DNA from: Pyronema omphalodes
Taxonomy: Eukaryota > Ascomycota > Pezizomycetes > Pezizales > Pyronemataceae
Reading direction: 5' to 3'
DNA: 64,000 nt
NCBI GenBank assembly: GCA_024516155.1
Contig: JAJJXM010000097.1
Span: forward strand, 1 to 64,000
In this document: positions 1-10,994 of the stretch, piece after piece
How the letters are laid out: every line of letters begins with the position of its first letter
Position numbering within the stretch: the first letter of the stretch is position 1
Program-made: the position numbers and the translations under genes
Notes under the pieces: model-generated
Seen by the model: the letters and a program-made list of their open reading frames with translations, nothing else
Database searches by the model: none
What the model was told of the DNA's origin: nothing

Positions 1-2151
1 CTTTGTTGCCTCCACGTAAATCTCATCCAGCTTACCAGCTTCCTGTACCATCTTCAAGAATTCTTCTGACCATTTAATGAAAGGAATAGAGGAGAGACGT
101 GCTGAAGAAATAATAAATGATGTTCCTTCTCCAGCACTGCTGATTGACGAAATGGATGCAAAATGACTCTTATGCAGGATCGTCGTAATCGGCTGATCTT
201 CACCTCCCCCCTTTTCAGGTCGGAACTCCGGACGCCTAGATAGAGCATCAGGTTTCCCATTTTTAACCCCAGGTCTATAAAAAATCTTAAAGTCAACGCC
301 AGCAAGCTCTTGAGCCCATCTAGCTTGACGTCGATTGAGTACTTTTGTTGTTGTAAAGTACTCAAGGTTTTGGTGGTCGCTGTAAAATTGGACAGTGTGC
401 ATTGCTCCCTCAAGATATCGTCTCCATACTTTAAATGAGTCCACAATAGCCAATAGCTCTTTGTCATGGATCTCATAGTTAATCTCAGCAGGAGTGAATT
501 TTCTTGAGTGGAAAGCAATGGGGTGCAACTTTCCATCTTCCCCCTTCTGGGATAGAACTGCGCCTAAAGCAAAATCTGAAGCATCTGTTTCAACAATGCA
601 AACCTGTCTTGGGTCAAAATGACTTAAGATTGGTGCAGTAGTGAAACGACTTTTGAGCTCATCAAATGCTAGTTCCATAGCAACAGTCCATTCCCATTTC
701 TTCGCATCGCCCTTTGTTGATTCTGTGAGAGGTCGACATATTTTGGAGAAGTCCTTGATGAATCTGCGATAGACGTTTGCGAATCCAAGAAAGCCCTGTG
801 TTTCTTTCAAGGATTTAGGGGGTTCCCATACCAGGACTGTTTGTACCTTGTCCTTTGCCATTTCAATGCCATTTTCGCTGATAATATAACCCAGAAATTC
901 CACTCTGTTTTGTCCCCAAACACATTTTTCCGGACAGATAACCAGCCCATTTTCTTCCAATCTTTTTAACACTTCCTTAACCAATTTGTCGTGTTCTTCC
1001 TCTGTCTCAGCATATATGAGAACATCATCAATATACGCAATTACTCCCTGATCCAACATGTCTCTAAAGATATGATTCATCATATCTTGGAATGTGGCTG
1101 GGGCATTGCTCAAGCCAAAAGGCATAACCGAAAATTCATATAATCCATATCGGCATCGAAAGGCCGTTTTCCATTCATCTCCTTCTTTTATTCTGATGAG
1201 ATGATATCCATTCTTGAGGTCCATTTTCGTGAATATTTTTGCTCCTCTAACTCTGTCTTGTAATTCTGACATGAGTGGGAGTGGGTACCGGTTGGCAATT
1301 GTAATTTTGTTGATGCCACGGTAATCAACACATAACCGTAGACCTCTGCCATGAGGCTTTGGGACAAAGAGAATAGGAGCTGCTGCTGGTGACTTGGAAG
1401 GTCTGATTTTACCAGTACGCAGCATATCCTTCAACCATTCTCTGAGTGTCTCTAGCTCAACTTCGTTGAGAGCATAGACAGGTCCCCAAGGAGGCTTTTC
1501 GCCTTCAACCAGGTCAATTGCATGGTCGTAGGGTTTGTGATCAGGAAGCCTGTCTGCAGCTTCCTTCGTCATAATGTTGATCCAGCCGCGGAATTTCTCT
1601 GGGACTTGCTGAAGGGCCTCAGATAATTCCTCTTTGGTGGATACGGAAGAGATGTGGCCTAAGACTAAGGCTTCTGGATGGTCGAGGACATGTTTATCGA
1701 CCTTGAGTGAGAAGGCACTGGCTTGTGCCTTTGTACATTTTTCTTTGCAACGTGAGGATGTAAAGGAGATTTTGTCTTGATCTCCCCAGAGGTTGCAGGG
1801 CTGATGTAGTGCCATCCACCAATAAGGCAGGATAGCATCGCAGTCACTATCTAGTGGAGCGACTTCGAAAGATTCTGCAGAAAAGTGTTTCTTATGCTGC
1901 AATAGAAAGGGAACCGTAAAGACTTCACCTGCTCCAGCAACTATTTCATTGTTAAAGTTGCGGATTTGTAAAGGGGTGTCTCTTTTAACGGTTGGGATTT
2001 TGTATTTGTGGACAAAGGCTTTGTCCAGGAGGGCAGCAGTAGATCCTGTATCAAGAAGGACTCTAACTGTGCGTTGTTGATTCTTGGACCAGTTGAGAAC
2101 CATGTGGATAATTGGTCTCGGTCCATGGTGAGGAGGAGTGGGAGCTGATTC
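1..2151 (-). CDS. G1 pol (protease, reverse transcriptase, RNase H), partial
   Basis: Open reading frame running off the left edge, in the -1 frame relative to G1 gag. From its start it shows an aspartic-protease-like LLDTGSTAALL segment, then a reverse transcriptase with LRLCVDYRGINK and the catalytic YIDD (about 1030-1040). Next come the RNase H motifs IVETDASDF and YEIHDKELLAI, followed by a segment leading toward an integrase that would lie beyond position 1. I read most of the frame down to about 1020 codon by codon without a stop. An in-frame TAG at 2152-2154 separates this ORF from the gag overlap region. A CAG to TAG change there would be RIP-like, but it is one site only. The product would copy element RNA to DNA in cytoplasmic particles. 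Confidence 0.85.
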
Positions 2152-2306
2152 CTAGGTAACTGGAATCGCTGCTCCATTGTCTTTTCGTCGACTCTTAGTC
2201 CTGGTCGACAGGAGGCTGTCCATTGATTTCCTTTTTATTCCTGCGCATTTCCCTATTACTGCGTCTTCATATCCATCCTCCTCGGGTGACGCTTCCCTAG
2301 AGGACT

Positions 2307-3994
2307 TTAAAAATCCGAATCAATGACTTCCTCATCCTCCAATTCCCAAATCCTTGGTTGCGCATCAGACATGTGAGTGTCTTCCTCATCTTGCCTTACT
2401 GCAGCAGTCTTCGCCTTCTTGGCTTCCTTGGGCTTTTCCTGTTCATGCCCTTCTTCATGATCTTCATCATCCCGCTTCCTCTTTCCTGAAGAAGCTACCT
2501 TTCCATCCTTTGCCAGGTCAGTTCCCCCAACTGTCTTCTTTGCATAGCAGTCGTACATTCTATGACCAGCACGACCACATCGCCAACATTCAGCCTTATC
2601 TTTCTTGTGTTTGTCGATTTCGGCTTGGGGTACTCCTTGCAAAGCCTCCCTTCCTGAGGCATAAACCGCCGGTTTATCTGACTTCCTGTCCTTTTTCCCA
2701 GCAAATTCCTTCTTAGATCCCTTATCCTTAACCTTTCGGTCCTTCTGCTGCACCTCACGTGGGCGAGCAGCTTCCCTTTCTTTCCCTTTATCCTTGCGTT
2801 CCCCACGCACTTCTAAGGTCTTTTTCTTCGTATACCCCAATTCTTCATTCAAGCCTTCCACAACATGTGCAGCTTCTTTGACTGCATGAATCAGGGCAAC
2901 ATCATCATTGGGAACCTCTCCACACCGTTGGTAAACCATCTTCTTGATAGCTGGTGTCATAGCCTCCCATATCACATTCCTAAACATAGGGCCCAGTGCT
3001 CCAACACGCATATTCAGATCCTCCAACTTAGTGATATAATCATCGATATCACCATCGTACTGTAGTTCTGTAATGCGTTTGACGTCCTTCTGAGCCTCCC
3101 TCTTATCCTCGAACCTTGTCTCAAATGCACTGGAAAATGCAGCCCAAGTATCCTTCAATTTCTGTTTCTGAATAGACTTCCTGCGCTCCTGGTGCCATGC
3201 TAAAGCCTTGTGGGTGAATAGACTACCAACCCACTTAACCTGCGCATCTTCATCAGGCCAGGATGTGGCATAGGTTTCCACGTAATCCTGTACTGACATC
3301 CACCAGGCTCTAAGCAGAGTCTTGTCCTTTCCTGAGAAAAATTGAGGTGCCTTGAGTTCTGGCATCTTGGGTCTCTTTGGTGCATCTCTGGGTCCTTGGA
3401 TCTTGTCGATAATGGAAGTGAGGAACCTTGTTGCATCCTCCTCAGCTTCTCTTTCTTCTCTAGTCTTTTGGCGAGGGGGCCTTTCTGGCTGTCTGGGTCT
3501 TCCTTGACCATCATCGGAGGGCTCAGGAGGGGGAATGGTAACCCTTCTTCTTGGAGGGCCATTGCCTCGTCCTCCATTTCCTCCTGCTGCTGGAGTGGCT
3601 GTGTCGTTTCTAGAGGGTGGTAGATTTGTGTCTACTGCCACCTGAAATATGCTTGGGGAGACAGTTCTGCGTTGGGGTTCGTCCTGTACCGCATCCGCAA
3701 GTGACTGTGCATCGATAGGTTGGTTATTGGCTGTCATGTCCATGACCCTTTGAATGACCTTATCGATAATCTCCTTCTTTTCATTTTCCCTTTCTGTCTC
3801 ATACTCCAAAAGCCTTCGTTGCTGTTCTTGCTCATTGTGGGCTAAAAGACGGATTTGCTCGTCCCTTTGTTGGTCAGCCTGGTTCTTTGTGGCTGCCCAG
3901 CCTTCAACACCGAAGTTCCATCCTTGTTGATGGTTTGAGAATCCTTGGAGGTAATCATTGATGATCTGTACACCAATGTTGAGTTGTTGAACAG
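2307..3994 (-). pseudogene. G1 gag, 3' portion (capsid and zinc knuckle), split by G2
   Basis: This is the C-terminal 561 codons of G1 gag. It has a long charged coiled-coil-like stretch (about 3730-3900), then a retrotransposon-gag capsid domain with WWMSVQDYVETY and LAWHQERRKS (about 3150-3300). A lysine-rich linker and one CCHC zinc knuckle, CWRCGRAGHRMYDC (about 2555-2600), follow, and it ends in an acidic tail. An ATG-initiated frame can be read from inside the G2 LTR (4049), but the true N-terminus is at 12082 on the other side of G2. The gag stop at 2307-2309 lies in GGATTTTTAAAG, and I see no canonical -1 slippery heptamer there, unlike G2 and G3. Confidence 0.85.
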
Positions 3995-5337
3995 TGTAAC
4001 GGCGAACAAGGGAGAGATAGCTGACGGAGAACCTGAGGGCTCTTCTCAATTATTCACTCTTGAGTTCAATGGATATATCCTTATAATAACTTCAACGTTA
4101 GAAACTCTTAAGCTGTGTCTAGCATCAACTTAAAGACTTTCTGTGTTTAGAAGTTAAGGAAATAAACAAAGATTTCAAGGGACAAAGAGATCCAAAGACG
4201 GGGACGAGAACGAGGACGTAAACAAAGATTTCGACAAAGTATTTGAATTTGTAAATAAACAAATAACTGTGTAAGGAGAAAAGAAAAACAAAATAAACAA
4301 ACAAAGAAACAATCCTCTTATATACAATTTTTCCTCCTTACTCGCCGAGCCACTACTTGCAGAATTTACCCGAAAAATAACTAAGTAAACAACGCGGTCG
4401 CGGTTGCGCGTTCTAGACGCGCTAACGCGTTCGTACCAAATTAGCGTGTTTGCGTGCACAGCCTCGTCGCGCGCTCGTTAGCGTATCTCGCGTGCGCGAT
4501 AGCGTAACTCGCGTGCGCGGTAGCGTACTTCGCGTGTGCGCTAGCGTAACCCTAAGCGTAGTCACGCGCGCGCTTCCGTAACCCTAATCGTGCGCGTGCG
4601 TCCGTAACCCTAACCCTAGCTGTGCGCGTACGGTCACAAACCTAACCCTAGTTTGTGTGCGTGCGGGTGCAACCCTAACCCTAGTCACGTGAAACCAGAT
4701 CAGCTGCGATTGGAAAGATGGTGCAATACTGATAAGGTCACATGACTAGATCTTATCTTATCGATAAGATGATCGTGCCCTAGCCCTAGTCACGTGTGCG
4801 CACATTAGTAGACCAGTGCGCGTGCATACTGATCTACTATTGATTAGAACACGTGACCGATCTTATCTAATCGGATAAGATGATCGGTAGACCGTAGGTA
4901 TGGAATTTCCGAAAAGGGATCTGAGCTGACCCCTAACCCTGGGGATAAGTCACGTGACCTTTTTGACAATTTGGGAATTGAGCGAAACCCTAACCCAGGC
5001 GAGTGACGAGTGATGATCGAAGACCGAAGGATAATAGAAATAAATAAACAAACGAGTGCTGGATAATGGAGGACTTCCCATCGCTCTATAGCAACGGACG
5101 TGAGAGTCCATTTCACCACAAAAAAATATTTTCTATAGAACGCGAATAGAGCACTAGGATAGACAGGGGGGTCGCTACCCCCCTGTCTATTCAGATTTTC
5201 TATTGCTATCGAATAGATGAAGTTGAGGTTGTTCTATCCACCCCCAATAGAGTGATGGGAAGTCCTCCAATGAAGCGAATGATAATAGGTGAATGAGTGA
5301 CGAGGAGGGGGAAGGTAATAATTCTCGAGCCGTGACA
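3995..5337 (-). repeat. G2 3' LTR (with MITE inserted)
   Basis: Matches the LTR at 10455-11593 with a constant offset of 6460 bp up to the MITE at 5068-5268. The 204-bp length difference equals the 201-bp MITE plus a 3-bp target duplication. Visible differences from the other LTR are single bases near 4165, 4342, 4369, 4386 and 5025. Confidence 0.95.
5068..5268. mobile_element. 201-bp MITE inside the G2 3' LTR
   Basis: Terminal inverted repeats of 15 bp (GGAGGACTTCCCATC at 5068, its complement ending at 5268) flanked by AAT duplications (5065-5067, 5269-5271). The empty site is preserved in the partner LTR near 11523-11530, which proves the insertion. A second inverted repeat in the centre has a 13-bp perfect stem (5159-5171 with 5178-5190), so the DNA or RNA can form a strong hairpin. 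It has no coding capacity. A decayed relative in opposite orientation is at about 59885-60097. I cannot assign the superfamily. Confidence 0.92.
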
Positions 5338-5351
5338 GGATCCCCCTTCTT
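5338..5351 (-). promoter_or_regulatory. G2 polypurine tract
   Basis: On the minus strand, AAGAAGGGGGATCC lies directly before the 3' LTR start TGTCACGG. This is the expected place for plus-strand priming. Confidence 0.7.
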
Positions 5352-5376
5352 GGACTGAGCTCCGGCGAAGTAACTT

Positions 5377-8300
5377 CTAAGATAAGTTGGGGAGGGGTCC
5401 CGGTTTATCGGGATACTTTTTATGAAAGTCGTCAACGGCTTTACTGTCGGAATGGAGTTCGGCGGGTTCCCAATCGGGCATATCGTATCCAACCCATTTA
5501 ACCATATACTGAAGTTTCTTCCGGTGAATTCGGGAGTCGAGGATAGCTTCGATGAAGTATTCGTCTTCACCGTCGATTTCCACCGGGGGTGGTGGGTCTG
5601 ATTGTTGACCGGGGTAGGGGTCATTCGCAGCGGGTTCCAATAAGGAAACATGTTGAACGTTGTGACATTTCATTGTCGGAGGTAGTTCTAATCGATAGGC
5701 ATAGGGGGATACTTTGGCGATAATCTTGAGGGGTCCGTAACGTTTGTTGTCGAATTTCCGGGAGGGTCGACGGGTTTTCCAATTACGGGCATTCATCCAT
5801 ACCAGATCTCCGGGCTGATAATTCGGTGACGGGAGTCGATGTTTATCGGCATTCTCTTGATAACGTAGATTAGCTCTGTTGATCTCAGCTCGTAAATGGT
5901 TATGGATTTCGGCGAGGGTTTTCGAAGTTGTGAGGGCCCGTCGATCGTTTACATCGTTCGTAGCTGCTGGAAGTAAATCGAATTGGCAACGGGGGTCGAA
6001 TCCTTTATTGGCAAAGAACGGGGAAGTTCCCGTTGTCTCGGATGCTTGGTTATTCGCAGCGAATTCCGCTAATGGTAACCAGTCAGCCCAATCGTCTTCA
6101 AGATAGTTGACGTGGGCTCGGAGGTATTGTTCCATAATGGCGTTCATTCGTTCTGTTTGGCCGTCCGTTTGGGGATGGAATGCTGTAGATAATCGAGGCT
6201 CGATTCCCAAACGTCGACAGAGATTCTTCCAAAACAAAGCAGCGAATTGGGGTCCTCGATCAGAGATAATGGTAAGAGGGAGTCCATGCAATCGAAAGAT
6301 GTGGGTAATAAACAAAGACGATAATTCCTTTGCGTCGATGTCTGTTCGACAGGCAATCAGATGTCGTTCTTTGGTTAATCTATCCACAACTACCCAAATT
6401 GCATCACACCCATTGGACCACGGTAATCCTGTTACGAAGTCCATTGATATGTCCTGCCAGGGTCTTTCTGGAATGAGTAGTGGACGTAGGATACCAAACG
6501 GGGCATGTCTGGTAGGTTTCGAACGTTGGCAGGTATGACAATTTCGAATATATCTTTCCACGTCTGTCCTCATCTGGGGCCACGTATAGGTTCTTGAGAG
6601 GTATTCTAATGTTTTAGATCTACCTGGGTGTCCAGCCGTAGGAGAGTCGTGGTGTTGTTGCATTAGGTGTAATCGTAGGGGTTCGTAATTCGGGACCCAT
6701 AAACATCCCCGGTAGAGTAGACGGTTATTGTTTACTGTACATTCAGCTAATGTAATGTCTTTACAATAACGAGTGTTATTGTTTAGCATTTCAATAACCT
6801 TAGTGGGGAATGGGTCTTTCTCGCAGGCTTCCGTGAAGAGCTGGGATAAGGTGGGGTTTGTTTGTTGTGGGTCCGGTATTACGGTTTGTTGCGAATTCGT
6901 TATTGTTTGTTGATTACTGGGGGTAACAGCCGCAACGTGAAGGATATTCTCTGGCTTAATGATCGTTGTGTGGTTCTCTACGGAGCGTTCATCCCACTCT
7001 TTAGGCAGATCTCCGGATCGACGAGTCAGTGCGTCTGGTTTACCGCCTGCGGTACCGGGGCGGTAAACAATCTTAAAATTAAACTGAGACAAGAACTGGG
7101 ACCAACGGGCTTGACGGCGGTTCAAGAGCTTTGTCGAAGTGAAATATTCCAGATTCTTATGATCTGACAGTACTCGAATGGGGTTAATAACAGATTGCAA
7201 TTCGGGACGCCATTCTTCGAAGGCCCGGACGATAGCCATGAGTTCTTTATCGTATATCTCATAATTACATTCGGCGGGGGAATGTTTCTTTGAGAAGTAA
7301 GCAATAGGATGTAAGATTCCTTCATCATCATATTGAGAAAGAACTCCGGCGGAGACATAATCAGAAGCATCGGTTTCGACAATAACATCCCGGTCTGGGT
7401 CGAAACGAGCCAAAACGGGGGCGGATGTAAATGTTGATTTCAATTCCTCAAAGGCCTGTTGTTGGGATTCCGACCAGACGAAAGGAACTCCTTTACGTGT
7501 GAGTAACGTGAGAGGTTGGACTATTTTTGAATAGTTCTTAACGAAACGTCGATAGAAGTTTGCAAATCCCAAAAACGCTCTAACATCTTTGAGGTTCCGG
7601 GGAGATTCCCAATCTCGAACTGCAGTAATCTTCTCAGGGTCCATCTTTATACCTTCTGTACTAATGATGAGTCCTAAGTACTTTACTTCCTTCTGGTGGA
7701 ACTCGCATTTCTCTGGTTTGAGATGTAACCCTGCTTTTTCGAATGCTTCGAGAATCAATTTAACATGTTGTTTATGTTCTTCGAGATTATCCGAATAGAT
7801 CAGGGTGTCATCCAAATAGGCAGTACAGAATCGATCAAGGTAAGGTGCCAATACGTCGTTAATGAAGTTCTGAAACGTAGCAGGGGCATTGGTAAGTCCG
7901 AAGGGCATAACCAATGATTCGAATAATCCGTACCGGGTACGAAAAGCGGTTTTCCATTCTTCCCCATTTGCCATACGTATTCAGTTATACGCCCCCCTAA
8001 TGTCGAGCTTAGTGAACCACTTAGCTCTTGAAAGGTTCATTAAGGTATCCTGCATCAGGGGAAGAGGGTAGCGATTCTTGATCGTTCCGGCGTTGATTCC
8101 ACGATAATCGACCACCAAACGTAATGAACCATCGCCTTTCTTTACGAAAAGAATGGGAGCGGCCGCTGGGGACGAGGAAGCGCGGATGAAACCTTTGGTA
8201 AGGTTCTCATCTAACCAACGTTTGAATTCCTCCAACTCTGGACGTGATAGGGAGTAAAGAGGACCGAAGGGAGGCTGAAAACCATCGACGAGTGATATCT

Positions 8301-9234
8301 TGTGATCCGACGGTCGATGGGGCGGTAACTTATCGGCGTTGACTTTTTCGAAGATTCCCAAGTACTGGTGATATTCGGATGGTACAATAGTCTTAAGATC
8401 CGGTTCCTCTTTCTCTGGTTGAAGAGCTGTGGTGATTTCATTCAAAGATAAGGAGAATTGTTCGACTTTTCCGTAACGGTTGTTGGCATTGTTTACAATT
8501 CGTCGAAACGTCGTAGCTGAAATGGCACAGATCTTATTCTGTTGTTTCGGAGCAATACCCTTAACAGGGGTGGGTGTTAACGTGGTTCGGTGGGGGAGGC
8601 AGTTCGGTGATGAGAATTTGATATCGTTATCGGCGAAGTTTATTGTAACATCGTGTTTACGAAGCCATGGGATTCCTAAAACGAGGGGATAATGACCAAG
8701 CCGAGTAACGTAGGCAGTTAGTAATTCATGATGGTCTCCTATTGTACATTCGACTTCAACGTATTCGGTGATGTCTCCTGATGAAATAGGTCGTCCATCA
8801 ATTACTTCGACCATTTTGGGGTTTTTCAATTGATAACGGGGGAAGTTGTGTTGGCGTGCGAAGTCTTCGTTCATGAAGGAAATTCCTGTGCATCCGCAGT
8901 CTACGAGAGCATGAGTATCGATCTTGGTATTGTGTTCAGTTAGTGTACATGGCACGACCAAATGATTCCCATCCAATTCGTTTTCTCGTTTACTTGACAA
9001 AGAACTAGCGGATACATAAACGATTTCCTGAGATGAAACGAAAGACGAGGCAGGGGCTGGTCCAACAACAGAGCCAACAGGCTGTTGATGGACTACTCTT
9101 TTCCCTGGTCGACGTCGGGGTTTGTTGGGATATCCAAAACCTCGGCGGCGGCTAGGCGAATCTTGCGGGAGTTGTTTGCTGCCAACGTAGAACATTCGTT
9201 CTTGAAATGATCGGCTGATCCACAATAAAGACAA
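5377..9234 (-). pseudogene. G2 pol polyprotein with chromodomain, one nonsense codon
   Basis: The frame is -1 relative to gag and overlaps it by 142 nt. Domain order is aspartic protease (VDCGCTG, about 8885-8905), reverse transcriptase (LRLVVDYRGIN, YLDD about 7810), RNase H (VETDASDY, YEIYDKELMAI), integrase with an HHCC finger (CHTCQRSK), the DDE residues in MDFVTGLP, SDRGPQF and QTDGQTERMN, and a C-terminal chromodomain (YFIEAILDSR to YMVKWVGYDMPDWEP, about 5440-5560). A TGA at 7981-7983 falls inside the RT, at the codon aligned with Leu in G3 (after GAYN). Everything else reads through. Chromodomains in this family steer integration to marked chromatin. Confidence 0.93.
9061..9105 (-). 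promoter_or_regulatory. Predicted -1 ribosomal frameshift signal (G2 gag-pol)
   Basis: The slippery heptamer G GGA AAA (minus strand, 9105 to 9099) is in the gag frame, followed by GAG and the gag stop TAG (a 6-nt spacer). Next is a stem-loop: TCCATCAACA (9083-9092) can pair with TGTTGTTGGA (9061-9070) with one mismatch around a 12-nt loop. The pol ORF is in the -1 frame. G3 has the same arrangement. Confidence 0.75.
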
Positions 9235-10211
9235 AGTCCCTTAGCCATTCGTTCATCACGTCGGCGTTGGTTCTGTGCCTTTTGGGAAGCTGATAGGTCC
9301 ATGGGGGCCGATCCGTAATTACCACTATTGGTATTCGTTGGGTGGGACGCCGGGCGAGACGGCGTGGAGCTGGAACGACTGGGGACCGAAGAAACGTGCC
9401 GCTTTGTGGTGTTTGAATGAGCTCGAATTCTGTAATCTAGCTTCATACAAAGATCCACAAATTTGGTGAAGTTCTGAGGTTCTTCGGCTTGGTAAACAAG
9501 ACTGGTCTGAAGGTCTCGAGAGAGTCCACGCTTCAGAGCAGCCTTCTTTGCGTTTTCGTCGTAGTTCAAGATAGCCATTAATCGTTGGAATTCTGCGTAG
9601 TATTGGCTAAACTCACGGTTGCCCTGTTGAAGTTTATCCAATTCCGCAGATGCAGTACCAACTTGATCAGGATCTCCGAAGGCAGCTTCCAGAATTGTAA
9701 TGAGAGCCTCAACGTCCTTAAGCTTAATCTTATCTGTAAGGATGTAGGGTTGAATTTGATTCTGAGCGTTGCCTTTGAGATATCCATAAGTATAACGTAG
9801 CTTATGTTGATCATCGGTAAAACGGGAGGAGTCTCCGGCGAGCTTGGATCTGACCTTCGAGATGAAGTTCAAGAGTTCCTTGCGTTCACCAGAGAACTCA
9901 GGTGGGTGAGGTAATTCGATGGGACGGGTATTCGGAAGGGGACCGTTTTTCGTAAGGGCTTGTAGGAGTCGAACGGAGGCGTTGGCGCTTTCGAGATCCC
10001 TTTCCAAATCGGTAATTCGTTGAGCGTAGAGGGAGTTGTCCTTTCGAGCTTCTGTGAGTTCGGCTCGGAGGTCGTCCCTAAGTTGACAGTCTCGTTCGTA
10101 TTCTTTTACGGCATTGCGGACCAATTTGATCTTCGTGGGGTCCTGTTCGACCTCTAACCTTTCGGCTTCGTTGAGGTACAGGGCCACGACGACCTTGTTG
10201 TTTTGGTCCAT
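9093..10211 (-). CDS. G2 Gag (capsid/nucleocapsid)
   Basis: 372 aa. The N-terminus is a coiled-coil-rich region (heptad-like ELTEARKDNSLYAQRITDLERDLE). The middle is a retrotransposon-gag domain (PPEFSGERKELLNFISKVRSKL to FSQYYAEFQRLMAILNYDE). The C-terminus carries a single CCHC knuckle, CLYCGSADHFKNEC (about 9225-9265), for RNA binding. The family assembles the cytoplasmic particle that packages element RNA. It starts 10 nt downstream of the stop of a 56-aa upstream ORF, and it ends three codons after a G GGA AAA heptamer that should send some ribosomes into pol. The frame is intact. Confidence 0.92.
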   Translation of the reverse strand: MDQNNKVVVALYLNEAERLEVEQDPTKIKLVRNAVKEYERDCQLRDDLRAELTEARKDNSLYAQRITDLERDLESANASVRLLQALTKNGPLPNTRPIELPHPPEFSGERKELLNFISKVRSKLAGDSSRFTDDQHKLRYTYGYLKGNAQNQIQPYILTDKIKLKDVEALITILEAAFGDPDQVGTASAELDKLQQGNREFSQYYAEFQRLMAILNYDENAKKAALKRGLSRDLQTSLVYQAEEPQNFTKFVDLCMKLDYRIRAHSNTTKRHVSSVPSRSSSTPSRPASHPTNTNSGNYGSAPMDLSASQKAQNQRRRDERMAKGLCLYCGSADHFKNECSTLAANNSRKIRLAAAEVLDIPTNPDVDQGKE

Positions 10212-10220
10212 TTCGAGGGA

Positions 10221-10391
10221 TTAACGGAGGTGCCAGATGTTGGTTTCGTCGTTGTATTGAATTCGAGTTGCTGCGTATTCGTTTCCGAGTTGTCGAGCAA
10301 TTTCGATTTCGTCAAGGACGACGGGGTTTTCGAGGGAACGGAAGATCGGTAATAGATTGATGAATTCGTAGAACCAGAGGTTGTGAAGCAT
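10221..10391 (-). CDS. Small ORF between the primer site and G2 gag (56 aa)
   Basis: ATG at 10389-10391, TAA at 10221-10223, 9 nt before the gag ATG triplet. The frame is in fact open back to the TAA inside the primer site. The peptide begins MLHNLWFYEFINLLPIF and ends ETNIWHLR, with a hydrophobic N-terminal half and acidic C-terminal half. I recognise no family. G3 has an 80-aa ORF at the same place, so this may be a lineage feature: a leader peptide, a translational regulator of gag, or a small accessory protein. It could equally be a chance ORF. Confidence 0.4.
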   Translation of the reverse strand: MLHNLWFYEFINLLPIFRSLENPVVLDEIEIARQLGNEYAATRIQYNDETNIWHLR

Positions 10392-10440
10392 GTAAAGCTT
10401 ATTGTAATCGAGAGTTGACGGTAGAGCCGGCAGGTCTTGA

Positions 10441-10452
10441 TTACACAGTTAT
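10441..10452 (-). promoter_or_regulatory. G2 primer-binding site, self-primed type
   Basis: On the minus strand, two bases after the LTR end (TTACA, AC), the sequence is ATAACTGTGTAA. It is the exact reverse complement of TTACACAGTTAT in the LTR (minus strand 10734 to 10723), about 45 nt downstream of a TATA box. This 12-nt complementarity is the Tf1/sushi self-priming arrangement. I see no obvious match to a tRNA 3' end. Confidence 0.65.
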
Positions 10453-10777
10453 GTTGTAACGGCGAACAAGGGAGAGATAGCTGACGGAGAACCTGAGGGC
10501 TCTTCTCAATTATTCACTCTTGAGTTCAATGGATATATCCTTATAATAACTTCAACGTTAGAAACTCTTAAGCTGTGTCTAGCATCAACTTAAAGACTTT
10601 CTGTGTTTAGAAGTTAAGGAAATAAACAAAGATTTCAAGGGACAGAGAGATCCAAAGACGGGGACGAGAACGAGGACGTAAACAAAGATTTCGACAAAGT
10701 ATTTGAATTTGTAAATAAACAAATAACTGTGTAAGGAGAAAAGAAAAACAAAATAAACAAACAAAGAAACAATCCTC

Positions 10778-10784
10778 TTATATA
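10778..10784 (-). promoter_or_regulatory. TATA box of the G2 LTR promoter
   Basis: TATATAAG on the minus strand in an otherwise purine/AT-rich stretch. It lies about 45 nt upstream of the predicted self-complementary RNA start. The copy in the other LTR is at 4318-4324. Confidence 0.6.
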
Positions 10785-10994
10785 CAATTTTTCCTCCTTA
10801 CACGCCGAGCCACTACTTGCAGAATTTTCCCGAAAAATAACTAACTAAACAACGCGGTCGCGGTTGCGCGTTCTAGACGCGCTAACGCGTTCGTACCAAA
10901 TTAGCGTGTTTGCGTGCACAGCCTCGTCGCGCGCTCGTTAGCGTATCTCGCGTGCGCGATAGCGTAACTCGCGTGCGCGGTAGCGTACTTCGCG

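Noticed and set aside
2300..2320. Slippery heptamer at the G1 gag stop
   Set aside because: GGATTTTTAAAG does not give an in-frame X XXY YYZ heptamer; pol is in the -1 frame but I cannot name the signal.
4540..4700. Interstitial telomere
   Set aside because: CCCTAA units are short, scattered and present in both G2 LTRs at the same places; they belong to the LTR.
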